From IMG/VR virus record IMGVR_UViG_3300036859_000864, positions 47,462 to 111,461 of that record: a stretch of 64,000 nt of DNA; one strand, given 5' to 3'. The notes under the pieces were generated by a model. The model was not told the DNA's origin. It was given only the letters and a program-made list of their open reading frames with translations, and ran no database searches. Numbering within the stretch: position 1 is the first letter of the stretch; each line of letters begins with the position of its first letter. Both the position numbers and the translations under genes were made by a program. The stretch comes from a virus. Positions 31,211 through 39,392 of the stretch are shown piece after piece.

Positions 31211-32853
31211 TGGCCGGCTTTCGCATCCGTCAAATCGAGAACTCGGCGCTCTGGTCGATCGGCGCGGGCTATTACAGCCCCAAGCTCAATCAGGTCGCTA
31301 GAACCGTTCCCGGTGTGACCTTCGACGTGAAGCGCAAGGCGCACGTCGGGTACATCGACGGCATCGAGCAGGTCGCGCTCCGATTGCGCGAGCTCAACTT
31401 GAACACGGACGACCCGCCCGCGAACAGGCGGAAGTGGCCTCACAATCTGCCCGTCTCGTACGACAGCGCGCGCGAGTACCAGAAGGAGGGGATCGATTTT
31501 CTCGTCAATCAGGCGGGCTCTGGGGCGCTGCTCTGCGACGACATGGGCATCGGCAAATCGTTCCAGACCGTCAAGGCGGTGCGTGCCTTCAGACGAAAGA
31601 CGATCATCGTGTGCGAAGCCCACGTTCGAGGGGTGTGGGAGCGTTCGCCGGAGCTCGACGACAAGGGCGGCGAGCTCGCGAAGTGGTGGCCGAAGGCGGA
31701 GGTGTTCAAGCCGTACGGGGTCAAGCCGTCACCGGTGCCGCCGAAGGCCGACGTCGCCGTGATCCACTACGACATCATTTACGCTTGGGTCGACGCGCTG
31801 CTCGAGTGGTCGAAGGGTGACCTGACGATCGTCTTCGACGAGTTTCAGGTACTCCTCAACCCAACCAGCAGGCGATCCATCGCGTGCCGTACGCTGGCAC
31901 ACACCGCGAAGGGTCGAATCGGACTGAGCGGCACGCCGCCGGTCGACAAGATCAAAAATCTGCACAACGCCGTCGATACGATCTGCCCGGGGCGCTTCGG
32001 AGAGTTCTTCCCGTTTTGCATGCGCTACGCGGACGCACAGCAGAAGGAGGTCGACGGGCCTGAGAAGACGAAGAAGATCGTGTGGGATTTCTCGGGGAGA
32101 TCCAACACTAAGGAGCTCCGTCAACGTCTCGATTGGTTCTGCCTCCGACGCACGAAACGGGAGGTCATGAAAGAACTTCCGGCGCTGCAACGGCAGATCG
32201 TCGACGTCGAGGTGCCGGCGAAGCACCGCATCGCGATGAACGCGCGACTGGTCGGCGACCAGCGCCAGATGCGCATGGCGCTTGATAGTGCCGCGGATGG
32301 GAAGTTCAAGAGCGTCATCGAGTTGATCCGTGGGCATCTCGAGGCCGGACAGCGGGTCGTCGTCGGAACCTTCCGTCGGGCAGTCTGCGAGCGCATCGCC
32401 GACGTCATCGGTGAGTACGCGCCCACGCAGTTCATCCACGGCGGTGTGTCGCTCACACGGCGCAACAAGATCGTCGCCGATCTCCACCGCACGGAAGGGC
32501 CGGTGTGTCTCGTCGCGAACATCGATAGCACCAAGACGGGCATCGATTTCACGTTCGCGAACGTGGGCGTCTTCGCCGAGCTCGTGTGGGAGCCGCACGA
32601 GTTGGCGCAGTGGGAGGCACGCGCGCATCGCTTCGGCGCATCCCTCAAAGAGCCCGTGCTCATGCAGTACGTCATCGCGCGCGGCACCGGCGACGAGCTC
32701 ATCCTTCACGCCGTCATCAACAAGCTCGACAACTTCCTCGATCTAGTCGAGACCGACGCCGGCGACGGGCTCAAGGAAGCGCTCGCTGGCAAGAAGGACG
32801 AGGGCCTCTCGAGGCTCGCTGCCGCACTCAAGAAGATGGGGAAGAGCCGATGA
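31210..32853 (+). CDS. SNF2/SMARCAL1-like DEAD-type DNA-dependent ATPase
   Basis: 547 aa. Motif I is LLCDDMGIGKSFQTV (~108-121), motif II DEFQ (~210-213) instead of the canonical DEAH, motif III GLSGTPP, then a RecA2 half with VANIDSTKTGIDFTFA and motif VI QWEARAHRFG. The ~80-residue N-terminal part (RTVPGVTFDVKRKAHVGYI) resembles the HARP-like substrate-recognition segment seen in phage SMARCAL1-type proteins. It likely remodels forks or strips proteins from DNA. The DEFQ box is worth noting but its other motifs are intact. Confidence 0.8.
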   Translation: MAGFRIRQIENSALWSIGAGYYSPKLNQVARTVPGVTFDVKRKAHVGYIDGIEQVALRLRELNLNTDDPPANRRKWPHNLPVSYDSAREYQKEGIDFLVNQAGSGALLCDDMGIGKSFQTVKAVRAFRRKTIIVCEAHVRGVWERSPELDDKGGELAKWWPKAEVFKPYGVKPSPVPPKADVAVIHYDIIYAWVDALLEWSKGDLTIVFDEFQVLLNPTSRRSIACRTLAHTAKGRIGLSGTPPVDKIKNLHNAVDTICPGRFGEFFPFCMRYADAQQKEVDGPEKTKKIVWDFSGRSNTKELRQRLDWFCLRRTKREVMKELPALQRQIVDVEVPAKHRIAMNARLVGDQRQMRMALDSAADGKFKSVIELIRGHLEAGQRVVVGTFRRAVCERIADVIGEYAPTQFIHGGVSLTRRNKIVADLHRTEGPVCLVANIDSTKTGIDFTFANVGVFAELVWEPHELAQWEARAHRFGASLKEPVLMQYVIARGTGDELILHAVINKLDNFLDLVETDAGDGLKEALAGKKDEGLSRLAAALKKMGKSR

Positions 32854-32919
32854 GCTTTCGCGACAAGACGCTGGGCGAGCTGTTCCCGAACGCGGTAGGG
32901 GCGTTGGCCGCGGACATTC

Positions 32920-33090
32920 ATGCTCGGAGTGCTACTCGTGACTGTCGTAGTGACGGGCGGGATCCTCGTGAGCTCCGTGGTGTTTTTGGGCGTCTACGGA
33001 CCCGTGTGCCTCAGCATCGGAGCCTTGATCTACGCCATAGGCGCTGCGGTGTACGGCGATCTCCAAGATCTGAAACGGAAGAAACCATGA
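32920..33090 (+). CDS. Small two-span membrane protein
   Basis: 56 aa. Two hydrophobic helices (~1-22 and ~26-44) and a charged end (DLQDLKRKKP). Stop overlaps the next ATG. An ATG at 32850 in a different frame overlaps the SNF2 stop and opens a plausible 23-residue start (MSFRDKTLGELFP onward) that runs into this region out of frame. Confidence 0.5.
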   Translation: MLGVLLVTVVVTGGILVSSVVFLGVYGPVCLSIGALIYAIGAAVYGDLQDLKRKKP

Positions 33091-33341
33091 GCGAGAAAAA
33101 CACCGCGACCGTCTACACCATTCGCGTGAACATGACGCCGATGAGTGCTTCCACACGCATCAACGTGGAGGGCTCGACGATCAAGAGCTACTACATGAAC
33201 GAGGTGGTGGCGTCGGAGGCCGTGATCTCGGCTCTGGCTGCCGTAGCCCAGCGCATCGCACGCAAAGAGATCGACGCCGGCGACGGCTTCACCGTCAAAG
33301 TGGAGTTCGTGACGGTACCGCCCGACAAGGAGAAACCGTGA
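33087..33341 (+). CDS. Hypothetical protein
   Basis: 84 aa. Strand-helix-strand pattern (VYTIRVNMTPMSASTRINVE, FTVKVEFVTVPP) with a central Ala-rich helix. No family recognised. Confidence 0.55.
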   Translation: MSEKNTATVYTIRVNMTPMSASTRINVEGSTIKSYYMNEVVASEAVISALAAVAQRIARKEIDAGDGFTVKVEFVTVPPDKEKP

Positions 33342-33598
33342 GACGATCATTCGCAAAGTTCACCGAGCGGCTCGAAGAGATCGATCTTCGCCGCGGTGTC
33401 GAGTCGCGCTCCGTGAAAATGCACGTCACGCTGCGTGAGCTCTACGAGGGAGAGGGGCGAGAAACTTCGATCGCCACTGCCCGGCGTGTCGTCTACCTGT
33501 GGCTCGTGGGGGAGGGCAAAGGTATCAACGAAATCGCCAGGCTCTTCGATCGAGCTCCGAGCGGCGTGAGCAAACTGATGCGAGAGAAAGGAGCCTGA
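33338..33598 (+). CDS. DnaA domain IV-like helix-turn-helix protein
   Basis: 86 aa, GTG start. TARRVVYLWLVGEGKGINEI, then ARLFDRAPSGVSKLMRE, matches the layout of the DnaA C-terminal DNA-binding domain (helix, basic turn, helix with the SGVSKL position corresponding to the HSTV signature). Could bind an origin or act as regulator. Confidence 0.55.
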   Translation: MRRSFAKFTERLEEIDLRRGVESRSVKMHVTLRELYEGEGRETSIATARRVVYLWLVGEGKGINEIARLFDRAPSGVSKLMREKGA

Positions 33599-33601
33599 CA
33601 G

Positions 33602-33838
33602 ATGCCGGAAGTGACACACATCGAAGGGCGATTGCTCCGTCCGATAGCGTGCTCTTGCGTGTACCAGTGCCGAAGCCGCGAGGAGATGCGTATGCGTCAC
33701 GGCGACCCGGAGCAATTTGCCGACTCACTGGCCAACGCGCTCGGAGAGATCTCGTTCGAAGAGGCCGAACGCGCGAATCTTAAGTACCGAGAGGAGTGGG
33801 CGAACGCTCCGGAAAAAACGGAGGTCGACAAATCATGA
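33602..33838 (+). CDS. Small hypothetical protein
   Basis: 78 aa. Starts with a Cys-containing segment (RPIACSCVYQC), then acidic helices. No family recognised. Confidence 0.5.
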   Translation: MPEVTHIEGRLLRPIACSCVYQCRSREEMRMRHGDPEQFADSLANALGEISFEEAERANLKYREEWANAPEKTEVDKS

Positions 33839-34125
33839 AGCCAGGCATGTTCGTGTGGCGAAAAAGCGGACGCGCATGGGTTGCGGACATCGGCAAGCTG
33901 TCGCTGATCGTGAACGAGCGTGGCAGTTTGAAAACCGGTCTTCGTTGGCGCGTCGTTTCTATTTTCGGGGCTCAGTCCTTCAAAATGGGCGGCACGCAAT
34001 GGCGTGACAGGCTCGAGGATGCGCTCCTCGAAGCTGAAAGTTACGCGGTGGCGGTAGGGATCCCCGCCCTCCGCAAATTAGGAGAGGCCACAGCGGCGCG
34101 CAGCGTACTGCGAGATTCGCGATGA
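33835..34125 (+). CDS. Hypothetical protein
   Basis: 96 aa. SH3-like beta start (GMFVWRKSGRAWVADIGKLS, LRWRVVSIFGA) followed by helices. ATG overlaps the upstream stop. No family recognised. Confidence 0.5.
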   Translation: MKPGMFVWRKSGRAWVADIGKLSLIVNERGSLKTGLRWRVVSIFGAQSFKMGGTQWRDRLEDALLEAESYAVAVGIPALRKLGEATAARSVLRDSR

Positions 34126-34796
34126 GAAACTCCAAGCCGGGCACTATCCTGACGTACGAGCAGGTCGTCACGGCGCTCCGTGAGGCCAAGCGGCTCGGGG
34201 ACTGCGTACCCGAAGACATCGAGGGCACCGCGCGCGCCATCATCGACGGACGTTTGCAGAAGCCCTACCACGTTGTGGTTCGCATGCCAGAACCTCAGCC
34301 GAGCGACAGCGTTCGTCTGGAAGACACGATCGACGCACTGAAAACGTTCACTCTCGGCTCTTGGGGTGCGAAGAGCGCCGTCGTGCGTCAGGAGACTGAA
34401 AAAGTGATCGCCGGGTCGCGGCCGGAAGAGTTCGCCGGCGCCATCGGCGATTGGGTGGCGGCGCATTTCCAGTTCATGCGCGATCCGGCTCTGGCCGAGG
34501 TAGTGCCGACCCCAGAGTGGATGATGACTCAAATCGCTGCGTGCGGTCATTGCCTAGCCGACGGAGACGACGTAGCTGTTCTCGTTGCGGCAATGTGCTT
34601 GTCGGTCGGACTGGAAACACAGTTCGTGGCCGTAGGTTTCGACGGGAAGCCGCCCTCGCACGTCTTCACTCGCGTAAAAAAGCCGACGGGCTTGGATTTG
34701 TGGATCGCCATCGATCCGATCGCCGGGAAGCGATTCGAAGAGTTTTCCAAGCGCGTGACCGATTCGCGCATCTTTCCGATCGAGGAGGGCTCATGA
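34122..34796 (+). CDS. Transglutaminase-like protein lacking the catalytic Cys
   Basis: 224 aa. FMRDPALAEVVPTPEWMM, then ADGDDVAVLVAAMCLSVGL, HVFTRV and WIAIDP reproduce the papain/transglutaminase fold signature of phage proteins, which reads GDCDDxA. Here the nucleophile position is Gly148; His180 and Asp198 remain. Cys144, four residues earlier, is not in the normal position. Probably catalytically dead or altered. A complete paralogue is encoded at 52376-53032. Confidence 0.65.
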   Translation: MRNSKPGTILTYEQVVTALREAKRLGDCVPEDIEGTARAIIDGRLQKPYHVVVRMPEPQPSDSVRLEDTIDALKTFTLGSWGAKSAVVRQETEKVIAGSRPEEFAGAIGDWVAAHFQFMRDPALAEVVPTPEWMMTQIAACGHCLADGDDVAVLVAAMCLSVGLETQFVAVGFDGKPPSHVFTRVKKPTGLDLWIAIDPIAGKRFEEFSKRVTDSRIFPIEEGS

Positions 34797-35194
34797 CCGA
34801 CGAAGACGAGATCATCCAAGCTGTCGCGGAACTTCTCCACGAGTCTCGAGAAGACGAGTACACGGACATTCGACGCAGCTTTTGGATCAATGGACGTTGC
34901 GAGCATTGCGGGAAACCGCGTGCTGACAGCAATGCGCTCCAATGTGAAAGCTGCGGCGGGGCGACCGTAAGCCGAAGCAACACCTCTCCCGGCAAGAAAG
35001 TGCGCGCGCCGATCGCACAGTGGTGGGATATCGTACCTCCAGGTGACGGCGCCGCATTCCCGATACTCGTCGTGGCCAACCGCGTCGCTTTGGCTTGGGC
35101 TACGTGCGGGCTCTTTTCGGTCTTCGATCGATGGGATGACGCGCGGAAGGCGCTCGAGGAGCACAAGTTCGTGTGCACGAAGGCGCCGCCGTGA
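34793..35194 (+). CDS. Zinc-ribbon hypothetical protein
   Basis: 133 aa. Acidic helical start, zinc ribbon CEHCGKPRADSNALQCESCG (~36-55), then a beta segment (AAFPILVVANRVALAW). Unknown. Confidence 0.6.
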   Translation: MTDEDEIIQAVAELLHESREDEYTDIRRSFWINGRCEHCGKPRADSNALQCESCGGATVSRSNTSPGKKVRAPIAQWWDIVPPGDGAAFPILVVANRVALAWATCGLFSVFDRWDDARKALEEHKFVCTKAPP

Positions 35195-35565
35195 GCCACA
35201 CCTGCCACGCGCCTGACTGCAAGGAGCTCGTGCCGCAACGCATGTTCGCGTGCCGTTGGCATTGGAGCCGGCTCCCTAGCAAAGTCATGGACGCGATCTG
35301 GCGCGAGTACACCGAGGGGCAAGAGATCAGCAAGACCCCGAGCCGGCGCTACATGGCCGTACAGCAGCTCGCGTGCGCCTACCTCGTGTTCAAGCCGAAC
35401 AACGCGAAGGCAGTGCTCAAGGCGCTGCCATACATCGCGAAGGCGTTCGAGCACTCCAAGAAGTGCATCGCAGAGGGGCTCGGTGACCCGCTCGAGGGGC
35501 TCATCCCGAAAGAGTGGCCGACGAAGACGGTAGTGAAAGCGCACGCGAAAGCGAAGAGGCTGTGA
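35191..35565 (+). CDS. Conserved phage protein with Cys/His/Trp motif
   Basis: 124 aa, GTG start. SHTCHAPDCKELVPQRMFAC, then RWHWSRLPSKVMDAIWREY and EGQEISKTPSRRYMA match a small family very common in phages: two Cys, a third Cys and HW, then the xxW(R)xYxxGQ segment. Probably zinc-binding; role unknown. Confidence 0.65.
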   Translation: MSHTCHAPDCKELVPQRMFACRWHWSRLPSKVMDAIWREYTEGQEISKTPSRRYMAVQQLACAYLVFKPNNAKAVLKALPYIAKAFEHSKKCIAEGLGDPLEGLIPKEWPTKTVVKAHAKAKRL

Positions 35566-35873
35566 AAGTCCACTTGCTTCACTACAAGTACGACCCGGCG
35601 CATCTCGCCGACGTGACAGACGAGATGCGACGCCGCGGTGCGCCGCGAATTCGAGCGACTTTGCACGACGGGCAATGGTTCGCCCACGAAGGCTGCCATC
35701 GGCTACGGGCCGCCCTCGCCCTCGGCGTGGCACCAGTCATGATCCCGACCCCGTGGAAGAAATCACGCGCTGCTCTCGTCAGAGCAACGTTGCGCCGCGG
35801 GGCGCTTCTATTTCGGACAGTGGAGATGTCACGCGACTCCGGCGTCGACATCACCGAGGAGTTCCTACCGTGA
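35562..35873 (+). CDS. ParB/sulfiredoxin-like small protein
   Basis: 103 aa, GTG start. RRRGAPRIRATLHDGQWFAH then EGCHRLRAALALGV corresponds to the ParB-N nucleotide-binding EGxHR region preceded by a strand. Stand-alone, with no helix-turn-helix domain. A second domain of this type is at 18699-19121. No ParA partner is present in the window. Confidence 0.55.
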   Translation: MKVHLLHYKYDPAHLADVTDEMRRRGAPRIRATLHDGQWFAHEGCHRLRAALALGVAPVMIPTPWKKSRAALVRATLRRGALLFRTVEMSRDSGVDITEEFLP

Positions 35874-36070
35874 CGCGAAAAGTAGTTCAAATAGCTGTAG
35901 CGCAATCGGCAACCACAGAGAGCTACAGCGAGGCTCTCTACGCACTGGATTCTGACGGAACGATATGGGAATGGCGCCCGGCCCAATCGGACATGACTTC
36001 GGGGTGGTGCGCTCTAGATAACCCGTGGGACGATCCACCGACGAAGACGAAAAAGAAGAGGGCGGTATGA
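35870..36070 (+). CDS. Small beta-rich protein
   Basis: 66 aa, GTG start. VVQIAVAQ, YALDSDGTIWEWRP and GWCALDNPWDDPP are typical of short phage-type WD-like single blades. Basic C-terminus. Unknown. Confidence 0.5.
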   Translation: MTRKVVQIAVAQSATTESYSEALYALDSDGTIWEWRPAQSDMTSGWCALDNPWDDPPTKTKKKRAV

Positions 36071-36888
36071 TCGCCCATCCGTTCATCAAATTCGTCGGTG
36101 GGAAGACCGCACTCTTGCCGGAGATCCTTGCCAGGCTCCCGAAGAAGATCAACACCTACTACGAGCCGTTCGTCGGCGGAGGTGCTGTTTTCTTCGCGCT
36201 CGCGGCGGAGGGGCGTTTCAAGCGGGCCGTCATCGGGGACGCGAACGAGGAGCTCATCCGTACGTACCGGGCACTCGCACGCAACGTCGACGTCGTCGTG
36301 CAGCACCTCAAGAAGCACGTCTACGAAGAGGAGCACTACTACTTCGTGCGCGCGAAGAACCCGCGGATACTCAGCGATGCCGTCGCAGCGGCGCGGTTCA
36401 TCTACCTGAACCGCACGTGCTTCAACGGGCTCTACCGCGTGAACAAGAAGGGGCTGTTCAACGTACCCTTCGGCAGCTACACGAACCCGACGATCTGCGA
36501 CGAGGAGAACTTGCGGGCGGTGTCGAAGGTGTTGCGGGAGACGGAGATCGTCTCGGCGGGTTTCCAAGCGACGACCGAGCTCGCGAAGCGCGGCGACGTG
36601 GTGTACTGCGACCCCCCGTACATTCCTGTCTCTGTTACCGCCAACTTCACGACCTACACCAAAGGGGGCTTCGATCTAGTCGATCAAGCACGTCTTCGAG
36701 ATTTCGCAGCGGATCTCGACAAGCGCGGTGTTCGTGTCTTGCTCTCGAATGCCGATACGCCTGTCGTGCGCAAACTCTACCGAGGTTTCAAGATCGAGGA
36801 GGTTCAAGCTCCTCGTCGAGTGAACTCGAAAGCCAGCAAGCGCGGGAATGTCGGGGAGCTTCTCATTTCCGGAAAGCATTCAAAGTGA
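36067..36888 (+). CDS. Dam-type DNA adenine methyltransferase
   Basis: 273 aa. FVGGKTALLP and the SAM-binding YEPFVGGGAVFF (~32-43), catalytic DPPY (~182-185), and FIYLNRTCFNGLYRVNKKG between them place it in the MT-A70-unrelated D12 (Dam) class. It methylates adenine N6, likely protecting element DNA or marking it for timing. No cognate restriction enzyme is nearby, so it is an orphan methylase. GATC is the typical target but is not proved here. Confidence 0.85.
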   Translation: MIAHPFIKFVGGKTALLPEILARLPKKINTYYEPFVGGGAVFFALAAEGRFKRAVIGDANEELIRTYRALARNVDVVVQHLKKHVYEEEHYYFVRAKNPRILSDAVAAARFIYLNRTCFNGLYRVNKKGLFNVPFGSYTNPTICDEENLRAVSKVLRETEIVSAGFQATTELAKRGDVVYCDPPYIPVSVTANFTTYTKGGFDLVDQARLRDFAADLDKRGVRVLLSNADTPVVRKLYRGFKIEEVQAPRRVNSKASKRGNVGELLISGKHSK

Positions 36889-37007
36889 TCCAAGCCGTCG
36901 TGATTGTCGGCGGCTTCTTGCTCGCAGGATGGCTCGAACGTTGGTTCGAGCGTCGTGCGCGCGTACGCGCAAGAACGAAAGCACGTCTACCTAGGAGAGT
37001 CGGATGA
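36885..37007 (+). CDS. Small single-span membrane peptide
   Basis: 40 aa, GTG start in a GTGA overlap. Hydrophobic helix (~2-16) followed by an Arg-rich tail (RARVRARTKARLPRR). Overlaps both neighbours by 4 nt, supporting translation. Confidence 0.5.
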   Translation: MIQAVVIVGGFLLAGWLERWFERRARVRARTKARLPRRVG

Positions 37008-37342
37008 GCATTCCGTTTTCAGATCGTAGCGACAATCATTTCACACGCACGTCTCAAGAGCGTGATCGGGCACTTCTCCCCGAGCCTGTACAAGAGCTCC
37101 TTCGGGGGCTCTTTGAGAAGCGCGACCAACTCGCGAAAGATGAAGTCGAGATCGAAGCGGCCATCGAGCGGGAACTCACGAAGCGAGACGCGGAGCTAAA
37201 AGCCCCTACACCTCATAGGTGGTCGACCGGCAGCCGCACGTGCGACAACTGTGGAAGAGACTACGATTGGAGCCACGAGGCTTGCAGCACGCCGCTTCCG
37301 CTCAACGATGCGCGTCGTCAGAGGGTTGTGTCGCAGCCGTGA
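37004..37342 (+). CDS. Hypothetical protein with C-terminal Cys motif
   Basis: 112 aa. Charged helix (LLRGLFEKRDQLAKDEVEIE) then TCDNCGRDYDWSHEACS, a small zinc site (~79-95). Unknown. Confidence 0.55.
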   Translation: MSIPFSDRSDNHFTRTSQERDRALLPEPVQELLRGLFEKRDQLAKDEVEIEAAIERELTKRDAELKAPTPHRWSTGSRTCDNCGRDYDWSHEACSTPLPLNDARRQRVVSQP

Positions 37343-37563
37343 AGCAACGACCTCCATGCCCAAACTGCAAAGGCGAAAAAGTCATCCGATGCGGTCTGCT
37401 GCACCCGGATGGTACGTTCGAGGACAGCATGCCTCCGATCGAGTGCCCCGACTGTCTCGGCACCGGCAAGGACTATCGATCTCGTACCGATGAGCAACCG
37501 CTCAACGGTTCTTGCAAACCGACTGAAGTGAAAAGGATCGAGGAATCTCATGGAAACAAATAG
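37339..37563 (+). CDS. DnaJ-type zinc-finger protein
   Basis: 74 aa, GTG start. CPNCKGEKVIRC ... ECPDCLGTGK is one DnaJ-like zinc module (two CxxCxG repeats). Stand-alone modules like this occur in phages and plasmids as adaptors. Overlaps the next gene by 14 nt. Confidence 0.6.
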   Translation: MKQRPPCPNCKGEKVIRCGLLHPDGTFEDSMPPIECPDCLGTGKDYRSRTDEQPLNGSCKPTEVKRIEESHGNK

Positions 37564-38137
37564 GCGCAGCGTTCTACTCAAAGTCGCTCTGTTGATGCTC
37601 GTGTTCGTGGTTGCGTTCGTGGCTCACACGGTGAAGGCGAACGGCAATTCGTTGACCGTAAACGGTCGGTGGGCGGGAACCGGATTTGCCAACGCGGCGT
37701 TCGATTTCAACAACGACGGCATCTTCGCGCGATCATTTGATGTGAAAACGTACGACCAGCTCCCGTTCGCTGGGATGGAAGGAGTCGCCGACACCGGATT
37801 GATCAGCGTGGGATCTTGCGGCACCGCAAACTCCTTCGAGCTCCAACCCTTCGGTAAGATCACGTTTCGTGGTCGCTTCGGTGAAGCTCTCTACGCCGAG
37901 GTGGACCCTGCGGCACCGAATCTTTGCTTCGAACCAGCCAACCCGAGCGAGATTCTGACAATTCGTTTCGTCGGTGGAACCGGCATCTATCTCCACGCAA
38001 CCGGAACGGGGACGATGACGTTCCACGACTTCGCTCGAATAGAGAAGCCGGTCACGCTCCCCGGTTTCCCGTTCCTCATTCCGGCCCCACTCATGATCGA
38101 CTCCCATGGGGAGTTCGTGCTGCACATCAACCTGTAG
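37550..38137 (+). CDS. Secreted beta-rich protein
   Basis: 195 aa. Basic start and hydrophobic segment (~9-27) form a signal peptide or anchor. The mature part is beta-rich (LTVNGRWAGTGFANAAFDFN, FGKITFRGRFGEALYAEV, IRFVGGTGIYLHATGTGTM) like a periplasmic or extracellular beta barrel. Two Cys may pair. Unknown. Confidence 0.6.
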   Translation: METNRRSVLLKVALLMLVFVVAFVAHTVKANGNSLTVNGRWAGTGFANAAFDFNNDGIFARSFDVKTYDQLPFAGMEGVADTGLISVGSCGTANSFELQPFGKITFRGRFGEALYAEVDPAAPNLCFEPANPSEILTIRFVGGTGIYLHATGTGTMTFHDFARIEKPVTLPGFPFLIPAPLMIDSHGEFVLHINL

Positions 38138-38148
38138 CGGGAATCCAA

Positions 38149-38337
38149 ATGAAGCACCCGGCGACCGTCGCGTTATTTCTCTTCGGATGCGTGCCTCAAG
38201 CACATTCCGGGGAAGATTCTAGACGTCTCTTCGTAAGAGACGTCAGCGCGGCGGTCGCCGACTGCGCGCGCCGAGGAGCTCCTCGGGTGTGCCCCGAGGC
38301 CGATCGGTTGTCGCGTGAGTATTTCGAGCACAGGTAG
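38149..38337 (+). CDS. Small putative lipoprotein
   Basis: 62 aa. Hydrophobic start ending LFLFGC, a lipobox-like Cys at ~14, then a charged mature part with two more Cys (ADCARRG, RVCPEADR). A perfect 10-bp palindrome (38222-38244) lies inside the reading frame. Confidence 0.45.
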   Translation: MKHPATVALFLFGCVPQAHSGEDSRRLFVRDVSAAVADCARRGAPRVCPEADRLSREYFEHR

Positions 38338-38342
38338 TTGAA

Positions 38343-38666
38343 ATGAAGCATCGCAAACCTCGACAAGAAGAACGCCACGGAGGACATGGGACTATGACAA
38401 CAAGCGCAAAAACCAGCGACGGAGCGAAGTACCGAGCAATCATCGACGCAGCGGAGAAACGTCTCTCCAAACAGGTCAAAGCGAGCGAGGCCCAGGACGG
38501 GGACGACGCCGCCCAGGATGAGTTCAGCGATCCCCTTATGGCAACGAACGCGATCGCGCGTCACCGGTCCTTCTTGCCGTTCGTCGAGGCCGGGCTTCTT
38601 CCTGCGAGCATCGCGATTCGCATGGCCGTGGAGGGGAACTCCGCGCTGGCTCAGGTCGACGAATGA
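38343..38666 (+). CDS. Hypothetical protein
   Basis: 107 aa. Disordered basic/acidic first 60 residues, then hydrophobic C-terminal helices (FLPFVEAGLLPASIAIRMAV). An ATG at 38394 is an alternative start. No family recognised. Confidence 0.5.
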   Translation: MKHRKPRQEERHGGHGTMTTSAKTSDGAKYRAIIDAAEKRLSKQVKASEAQDGDDAAQDEFSDPLMATNAIARHRSFLPFVEAGLLPASIAIRMAVEGNSALAQVDE

Positions 38667-39310
38667 GCCTCTTGCAGAGAGAGAGCCCGCTGATTTGGAA
38701 GCGCGCCCTGGCGCTCGCCACTGGCACGACTGGGATGGTGTATCTACCGAAGCTCCCAGCTCCAGACGGCACCGTCTGGGCCTGTGGTGGCGGCGGCACC
38801 GGTTCCCCAAAGCCGGAACCGAGACGCAAACGGAGAGACGTCGCGTTCCCGATCTTCCCTGAAGAGGGAGATCCGGAACTCGACGAGCCGAACGAGCACG
38901 AGCCCAAGCCGAATGCGCGGGCAGCTGTTTTCGTTCCCGACGGCGCCGTCGAGTGGCTCTTGCACGAGGTTGGCCACTGGCTTGCTGCGACTCCGGCCGA
39001 ACGCGCGCAGCGGAATTACGGGCTAACTGCGGCTCAGCACGGACACGACGGCGATCGCGAATGGCAAGCGTGGTCGTTCGAGGAGATCGTGCTCGCGCCG
39101 TTCGGGCCGAGTCGGCTCTTTGCGCCACCGTCGCAGCGTGACGGAGCGGCGTTTGCCAAATCGGGCCCGATGCCGACTCGGCATCTTCGACACATCGACG
39201 CGCGGCTCCGCGAAGAGGACGTCGACATCGCTGCATGGCGCGCGGTTTACGGCGAGTGGGTTCGGTGGGGCCTCGGGAAGACGGTTCGGCCCTGGGACCG
39301 CGTGAACTAG
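38663..39310 (+). CDS. HExxH-type metallopeptidase-like protein
   Basis: 215 aa. LLHEVGHWLAATPAERAQRN (~98-117) carries HEVGH, an HExxH zinc motif, followed by NYGL and a later acidic WSFEEIV that could supply the third ligand. The Pro/Arg-rich section before it (~45-90) looks disordered. Phage proteins with the same HExxHWLxATxxER segment exist; substrate unknown. Confidence 0.55.
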   Translation: MSLLQRESPLIWKRALALATGTTGMVYLPKLPAPDGTVWACGGGGTGSPKPEPRRKRRDVAFPIFPEEGDPELDEPNEHEPKPNARAAVFVPDGAVEWLLHEVGHWLAATPAERAQRNYGLTAAQHGHDGDREWQAWSFEEIVLAPFGPSRLFAPPSQRDGAAFAKSGPMPTRHLRHIDARLREEDVDIAAWRAVYGEWVRWGLGKTVRPWDRVN

Positions 39311-39392
39311 GTGGCACTCGTGAAGCAACGTGTGCCGGCGTCTCCGGCGGACTGAGTTACGCAACGTCTGAATATTGGAAGGACCGAACACC

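Noticed and set aside
31729-32709. A 326-codon minus-strand frame
   Set aside because: Antisense shadow of the SNF2-like gene.
32850-33086. ATG overlapping the SNF2 stop, open in frame to the 33087 gene
   Set aside because: After ~23 plausible residues the frame becomes Arg-rich shadow sequence, while a clear two-span membrane protein reads in another frame; no slip site was seen.
38222-38244. Perfect 10-bp palindrome GACGTCTCTT/AAGAGACGTC
   Set aside because: It sits inside a small reading frame with no T run; kept only as a note, not called a terminator.
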